DNA from: Monosporascus cannonballus
Lineage: Eukaryota; Ascomycota; Sordariomycetes; Xylariales
Direction of reading: 5' to 3'
Length of the DNA: 12,334 nt
NCBI GenBank assembly: GCA_004154925.1
Contig: QJNS01000547.1
Coordinates: 3,565-15,898 of the forward strand
The translations under genes and the position numbers were made by a program. The notes under the pieces were generated by a model. That model made no database searches. It saw only the letters and a program-made list of their open reading frames with translations, and had not been told where the DNA came from. This document shows positions 7,280-12,334 of this stretch, piece after piece; positions within the stretch are counted from its first letter, which is position 1; the number at the start of each line of letters is the position of its first letter.

Positions 7280-8688
7280 ATACCTGGGCCTTAGTTAGTC
7301 GAGGAGGAGGTGCACTTGTCAGGTTTGGTACTGGGGTAAAAGTTTGCTAACTCGTGTGTAGTCTAACGTGAGCGTTGATAGATAGATACACAGTTTAGGG
7401 CTGGACTCCAAGGGACAAAGCGTAGGAATACTTGGTCGCCGCTAGATCTCAGTTGGATCTGTAGGATAAACAGAGATGTTCTGGTCTACTCTCTTATTAC
7501 TCCACACTTTCGGGTAGTGCTGGCCGAGGTGCAATGCATGCTGTCCTCTAATTCTCAGACTCCTTAGCACTGTACAGGGTTTCTCCAAGGCCATCAGCTG
7601 TGCTGTCCAAGTAATTATTATGGTGCAGTAAAGCGGAACAACTCTCAAGAATCACTTCGAATGCCAGCAACTATAATGCTGGAAGACAAGATGGGCTAGT
7701 TACTCTAGAGATCTTTCTCTATATGCCATACACTGTTTCGGAGATATGCAGCCCAAGATCGTAATCGATCCAACTAAAACACCCTGAATGCCTTTCCCCT
7801 TCCCAAAGAGAACCCTGTCCCGCTCCCCCAAAAACAAACAATCACTCCGCAATCCCCCGCAACCTCCACACCATATGTCGCTATAGTCCGGGCTTATTTC
7901 CGGATAGCGGCTCTAGAATATCGCGGTGGGCGAAATCCGACTGGTTGGTTATACGTTATCTCTAAATGGACCAGTAACTGACCACTACGCTCGGAAAGAG
8001 GCTCGCGGTAAAATTTTAATGACCGAAGCCAAGCTCGTTGTAGGAGCTTTGGCTGGACCTCTCGTATAGAGCAGCTACTATCAGTCGATGCACTCTGAGC
8101 TACCGGCACAAGGTAAACATTCATAGTCTCGTTCAGTTGTTTTTTCAGATTAGAGAGTATCAACTGGATCGCCAGTAAATAATAGCTGCAACGAAACCTG
8201 TGGCCTCCACAGGCTAGCTACGTCACCTGGTGACTGCTTCGAACCATGCCAAGGGAATGGTGGCACATTCTACCGTGCGAAGGATCGATACTATACGGGT
8301 CACGATACTGAAACGGACACGGTCGACTGACAAAGGAAGCAGACGGATGGACCCGCGATAACATAGCGCGCATCTGCGTCAGGTCCCGTAATTTCCTGTC
8401 GTACAGTCGGACCCAATTTCAGTGTTGATGTCTAGTGCTTTGTGTGTTGAGGCTTCCTATGGCTGAGTTACTGGGAGGCTGACCTAACCTTCCTTAGAGG
8501 CCGATAGCAATTTTTCAATGTTGTATCATGCATCCCCAATTTGACTATGTTTTGTTTGCAGAGCTTCGAGCCTTCGGCTGACTTTATATATTCTATTCGA
8601 TGCTGGTGCTGGGAATGCCACGCGCTATGCATATCCCTCTAGTCTCTCTATGCAAGCTGTAATAAAATCAAATCTTCGTTAACCCTCC
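7280..8688. other. Gene-free region between converging genes
   Basis: The MFS remnant (+) and the thioesterase (-) converge on this 1.4-kb interval, so only 3' ends are expected. Short frames on either strand have no family resemblance. The one compositional feature is a G-poor, C-rich stretch at about 7780-7872. No tRNA or mobile element was recognised. Confidence 0.65.
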
Positions 8689-9150
8689 TCACCTCCCCTG
8701 CTGCCTCACATACTTCGTATGCGTCCCGCTCGCGACGACTGGCCCGGCCACGCCATCGACGACCTTGGAGATGACTACGCGCGTAAAGGCGACCGAGGAG
8801 CCGACCTTCTCGGCGGTGCCCTCGATCTCGACCTCGTCGCCGAGGCCCGCCGAGGACAGGTACCGGACGTGGATGTCGACGGACACGCCCGTCTTCTCGC
8901 GCAGGTCCCAGGTCGCGATGGCCATGCCGCCGGCCCAGTCGACGATGGTCGCCGACACGCTGCCGTGGATGCCGCCCCGCGAGTTGACGTGGTTCCGCGT
9001 CAGCGCCAGCCGCGCCCGCACCACGCCCCGTGCCGCCGACTCGATGCGCACCCCCGACAGCAGGAAGTTGTAGATGGCCGAGTTCGGCAGCTGCACGGCC
9101 GCGATCCTCTCGATGTGCTGTCTTATCTCCTCGTCGCTGGCTGCCATCAT
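8689..9150 (-). CDS. Hotdog-fold acyl-CoA thioesterase, PaaI / ACOT13-like
   Basis: Complete 153-aa single-domain hotdog protein, the usual length for the family, which hydrolyses acyl-CoA thioesters to free acid and CoA, normally as a tetramer and often in mitochondria or cytosol. The motif Asn56-x6-Gly63-x7-Asp71 within HVNSRGGIHGSVSATIVDWA keeps exactly the spacing of the Asn, Gly and Asp active-site residues of human ACOT13 (Asn50, Gly57, Asp65). GVSVDIHVRYLSSA (88-101) is the typical second motif, and its Ser lies one position off the ACOT13 Ser83 spacing. Two ATGs stand side by side at 9150 and 9147. The second has the better context (A at -3, G at +4) and may be the real start, giving 152 aa. 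No intron is needed. GC-rich third positions resemble the SDR gene. Substrate chain length cannot be read from sequence. Confidence 0.92.
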   Translation of the reverse strand: MMAASDEEIRQHIERIAAVQLPNSAIYNFLLSGVRIESAARGVVRARLALTRNHVNSRGGIHGSVSATIVDWAGGMAIATWDLREKTGVSVDIHVRYLSSAGLGDEVEIEGTAEKVGSSVAFTRVVISKVVDGVAGPVVASGTHTKYVRQQGR

Positions 9151-10118
9151 GGGGGTGATTCCGTGGTTAGGTAGTTCCGGGTAACGGGGAGGCTGGCAAT
9201 AGCCGAACTAATTGATGAGGCGAGGTGAGGCTGAGTTATGTACCCTTCGTGGCACGCGCGTGGTGAGATATTGAACGGATAACTGGTTTTTTCGTTGGGG
9301 ACGGACGAGTCAGGGATGAGGGCCTTCAGGTCCCACAGCTGATCACAGCTGTAACTGGGCCTATATTAGTAGGAACTTAACAACTCCAGATGTGTGTCAT
9401 TATCTCTATAACCCATTCCCGTACGCTATATTCTCATAAGTTATCAATGTAGTTTTATGGCGGAGCAAGCCGTCGGTGTCGTTCGCCTTCTCCAGCTACT
9501 CATTTGTAACTTTTCAGCTGCCGTCTCGATCTACGCCACCGTTTCTTGGCGTAACGTCAAAAAAGACCAGGACTCAGCCCCCGCAGTACCGAACATCGAA
9601 TTCGAAAGTCGAACGATGTCTGGACCGGAATACCCGCTACCTACCGTGCTAGTATTTTGTGCGCCCTGGCGTCCGCTCATGAGATCAAATTCGATATATT
9701 GGCGTTGTGATGGGACCTTGAAGAAGCCTTGAAACTTCACTGACAACACGTACGAACAGCCACTCAGCCCACAATGTAAGCTTCTATTTTTACCCTTCCA
9801 ACTGCATGATCCTTAATCGAGAGGTCGGCACCGGAGTTTAACAAAACCTCCTGTCTTACGAGCGCCTACTCCGGCCGGCACTCATTCCCTGGGTGCTGAT
9901 CTTGCACCTATTGGGCAGGATGAAAGAGCCGATGTCGATTGCGGCGCAAACCCACGTAATCGGGCTGCGCCTTCTGCATAAAATTGAACGGCCTGTAATT
10001 CCGATGCGTTCCTTGCTCGTGTCGGTTAAAATGGACGGCAATAATTTTTCTCCTCACTCTGGGGATTCCGGCGTTGGTCTGCTGCATATCACGACACTCT
10101 CTTGCTCAGAGCCTCATA
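9151..10118. other. Divergent region between thioesterase and secreted-protein gene
   Basis: This interval should contain both promoters. A tandem CACAGCTG lies at 9334-9351. A 91-codon frame at 9457-9732 has no recognisable domain, is shadowed by a frame on the other strand and is not supported as a gene. Nothing else is seen. Confidence 0.6.
9334..9351. promoter_or_regulatory. Tandem E-box-like CAGCTG pair
   Basis: CACAGCTG occurs at 9334-9341 and again at 9344-9351, a 10-bp period that places both on the same helix face. The core CAGCTG is a palindromic E-box of the type bound by bHLH dimers. It lies about 185 bp upstream of the thioesterase start. Function is inferred from arrangement only. 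Confidence 0.3.
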
Positions 10119-11194
10119 ATGCGGTATTCATCCCTGGAAGCAATTACCCTCGCCGCCCTTGCGGGCTTAAGCTCCACGCAGGAACTTTCCAGCACAATCG
10201 TCGGTTGCGCAGACGTACACTGTCCGAATCCCGAGGACTCGACGGACAATGTGTGCACACTTGTTGACAGGACATTCAGCGACATCGGGCTGGTGCGAAT
10301 CCCCACTGATATAGAGGAACTTTCTTGGGTGCAAGGCAACAGCATCACGGATGATGAAGGGGAGCGCAGAATAGCTTCGAGCTTCTACCTTGGAACCCCC
10401 TTCGAATTGGACACGGGCGATACTCGCGCCTGCGCGGCCTTCTTCCATGAATCGACCGCCAGATTCCCTGGAGGCGACGTCGATACGGCGCAAGGGACGT
10501 GCGAACAGGCGGGGGTGGATGTCGCATGCATAGATGCCCTCGTTGCGCGAGCAAGAGCATTACGTATCGAGGAAGGAGAGGACGCTTGCGAAAAACTGCA
10601 AGAAGACTTTCTCGGCAACCTTGATCGGGAGTGTCGAGGGCTTGCAGGAACTGACAGGTGGGAGAGTGTACGGGTGCGCGGTGAGTAATCCCTCCAATTG
10701 ATGTAAACGGCTGGCGAAAAGGCCCGTGCTGATTTTTCTCGCTAGCCATCTTCGGCACCGGGGGACCTGATGTCATCCTCTCAAGCGACAACTTGACGTC
10801 AAATTGTTGGCCCATTGAGCCCAAGGAGCATGATCTGGCCTTCATCGAGAGCCACGAGGTTACGGTGCGCTTCCCGTCAATCATTTCGGCCTGTCGTTTG
10901 CGTGAATACTGACACCCAGCGCAGACTCGTAATATCACGGCCGCAAGAACTAACGACTTGTTTTACGACGTTACTCCAATCTTGACCGTCTTCTACGGCG
11001 CGGAAAACGGCCTCGTCGCAAACTTCTCGTCTCAGATGACCTGCCTCAAGGTCGTAAACTCTAGCGTGACCCTCGAAAGGATCCTTGAAGAACAAAGGGA
11101 AGAGGAAGAGGGCGCTGCCGCGGCGATACACATATCAGGGGCTATGGCGGCGATTACGGGCGTGGTTACTGTGTTCAGCCTTCTGTTGCTGTAG
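10119..11194 (+). CDS. Secreted Cys-rich, probably GPI-anchored protein of unknown function
   Basis: Three exons are inferred: 10119-10680, 10746-10864 and 10925-11194, giving 316 aa. Intron 1 (65 nt) has donor GTGAGT, branch CTGAT and acceptor GCTAG. Intron 2 (60 nt) has donor GTGCGC, branch ACTGAC and acceptor GCAG. All frames join without stops. The N-terminus MRYSSLEAITLAALAGLSST is a short signal peptide, which decides this ATG over the longer frame from 10074. The mature part has ten Cys (30, 35, 46, 105, 128, 137, 157, 172, 208, 267), enough for five disulfides, and four N-glycosylation sequons (NLT 203, NIT 230, NFS 260, NSS 272), all in exons 2-3. A Glu/Arg-rich stretch (278-289) leads into a small-residue region and a hydrophobic tail ending FSLLLL, with no charged residue after it, as in GPI-attachment signals. 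It is probably displayed on plasma membrane or cell wall. It resembles conserved hypothetical proteins of filamentous ascomycetes; no catalytic motif was recognised. A single-pass membrane protein is the alternative. Confidence 0.8.
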
Positions 11195-11892
11195 GTGGAC
11201 CGATGCTTGAAGACCTAGGTGGTTATTTTTCTGGCGCTGAGTTGCGCACATAATGGCGAGTCCGGCGGATAGGGGCCGTTACGAATGGCTTTCACGACCC
11301 GTACAAGTTATAGAAATAGGCTCCAAATACCATAATGACAGACCGATAGGGGTTTACACTCTTAAGATATTAGCATTCCAGGCTGCTGCGTCAAACATCT
11401 CACTAGGAGACCACAACTTGGTAGATGGCTTTTCGTGTTCGCCTGTACGGCTGTCCCTATGACTATCCTCTAGACCATCGGCAGCGATATTTGTAGGCGT
11501 AATGCGTCTTCATATTAGGACCCTCGTAAGAATTGTCGTGCCCTCACGATAGACTGTGCTATGCTTCTTCCAGGTAGGGAATGCGAGATACCTTGTCCAA
11601 GCTCCCCCTATGCAAATCACTAGCCTACCTTAAGGGTATCGCTGACTGTTCAGCTCATGTGGGGCGTCGAGTTCTAAGTGTTGAGTTGAATGATAACCTG
11701 TATTCCTTCATATTCCGATTATTGCATAGGGCTTCTAATTACCCCACTAGGCTAGATTATCTAAGTCGCGCCACAGTTTCAATTGTAGAGACCCCAGATT
11801 GCACAAGGTTTTTTCAAGCGACACAATTACCAGGTCCCCAATCGGTAGTGACCCTATCAACTACGGCAGGCAGAGTAGTATCGGACGAACCA
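11195..11892. other. Gene-free region upstream of the reductase
   Basis: About 0.7 kb between two genes of the same strand. It should hold the 3' end of the secreted-protein gene and the promoter of the reductase. A 69-codon frame at 11253-11462 has no recognisable features and is discounted. No clear TATA, CCAAT or GATA cluster stands out. Confidence 0.6.
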
Positions 11893-12277
11893 ATGGCTTG
11901 GCCTTACCAGTTTCTAGACCTTGACCAAGCCGCGGAGCAATCTAGGCGTCAGGCACTGAACTATTACGGATTCGTCGCACATGGCTCGGTCCTGATTGTG
12001 CTGATTCTATTTTCCGCTTACAGAGCTGGAACCTTTCTCGTCGGGAGGTCAAGACGTGATCGTACCTCCTATGTCGCCGTTCCGGGCTTGCCAGTCCTCG
12101 AACGGCGGAGACGGAATGCTCTGGGCTCCTGGTCAGCTATGGCTCGTAGCGCTGTCTGGTGGCTCGGGGATGAGGTAACCTTCTTAGGACGGAATTGGGG
12201 TCAGCAAGGCGAACTGGTCTTCGGATCGCTCTGGGCTGTGTGGCTACTCTCCCTATGCGTGATAGGAACAGGTAACG
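11893..12277 (+). CDS. Ferric-chelate reductase-like membrane protein, first exon only (partial)
   Basis: The ATG at 11893 opens 128 codons ending at a GGTGAGT donor (intron from 12278, phase 1). The sequence begins MAWPYQFLDLDQA, then RRQALNYYG, a hydrophobic segment at about 25-50 (VAHGSVLIVLILFSAYRAGT), a basic loop with YVAVPG and a run of Arg, WWLGDEVTFLGRNWG, and a second hydrophobic segment in GELVFGSLWAVWLLSLCV before GTGN. This order is typical of the N-terminus of fungal FRE-family plasma-membrane reductases, which pass electrons from NADPH through FAD and two hemes to extracellular Fe3+ or Cu2+. The heme-binding His residues, ferric-reductase domain and FAD/NAD domains would follow beyond the window, so activity cannot be judged. 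The frame stays open to the window edge without a stop. The -3 base is C, a weak start context, but family resemblance supports this ATG. An alternative donor, GTAACG at 12272, is possible. Confidence 0.8.
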
Positions 12278-12304
12278 GTGAGTTGTCCTGCCCTTTTGAT
12301 CGCT

Positions 12305-12329
12305 GGGGGGGGGGGGGGGGGGGGGGGGG
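12305..12329 (+). repeat. Poly-G tract, 25 nt, at the window edge
   Basis: An uninterrupted G25 run lies within the presumed first intron of the reductase gene, five bases before the end of the window. Such runs at contig ends are typical of two-colour sequencing dark-cycle artefacts, so its length, and even its reality, is doubtful. Confidence 0.8.
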
Positions 12330-12334
12330 TTTGC

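Noticed and set aside
8719..9174. 151-codon plus-strand frame opposite the thioesterase
   Set aside because: It is the antisense of a gene with clear hotdog active-site motifs; its Asp/Arg/His-rich product resembles nothing.
9457..9732. 91-codon plus-strand frame in the divergent region
   Set aside because: It has no domain and no convincing start context, and is mirrored by a 72-codon frame on the other strand; probably chance.
10345..10938. 197-codon minus-strand frame across the secreted-protein gene
   Set aside because: It is antisense to spliced exons with good splice signals, a signal peptide and a GPI-type tail, and has no domain of its own.

Overview
The window looks like nuclear DNA of a filamentous ascomycete (Pezizomycotina, perhaps Sordariomycetes). 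Several genes carry short spliceosomal introns of about 44-95 nt with GTRAGT-type donors. The protein families are typical of moulds: an AYR1-like SDR, a Dal5-type MFS carrier, a GPI-anchored orphan and an FRE-type metalloreductase. Genes are monocistronic on both strands, with no operon logic. Nothing prokaryotic, viral or CRISPR-like was seen.

Layout from left to right: 1-1153, no gene, beginning with a C/G homopolymer edge. 1154-2087 (+), short-chain dehydrogenase, probably with a 67-nt intron near its C-terminus. 2364-4379 (-), a 671-aa Ulp1-type (C48) cysteine protease with a long repeat-bearing, probably nuclear tail. 4380-5487, no gene, with a 27-nt poly-T. About 5488-7279 (+), a broken Dal5/allantoate-permease-type MFS transporter whose five exons, including a 22-nt micro-exon, can be traced to the C-terminus through three frameshifts and two premature stops. 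7280-8688, no gene. 8689-9150 (-), a single-exon hotdog (PaaI/ACOT13-like) thioesterase with a tandem CAGCTG site upstream. 10119-11194 (+), a three-exon secreted, Cys-rich, probably GPI-anchored protein of unknown function. 11893 to the right edge (+), the first exon of a ferric-reductase-like membrane protein, cut off by the window end.

The genes do not form an obvious pathway. The SDR and the thioesterase could both act on acyl lipids, and the carrier and reductase are nutrient-uptake functions, but no shared regulation is visible. The most distinctive items are the decayed carrier, the Ulp1-like protease with a duplicated C-terminal helical module and degenerate 29-residue repeats, and the Cys-rich GPI-anchored orphan. 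I found no convincing new multi-gene system. Both window edges run outward into poly-G, which suggests the window is a whole short assembly contig with artefactual ends.
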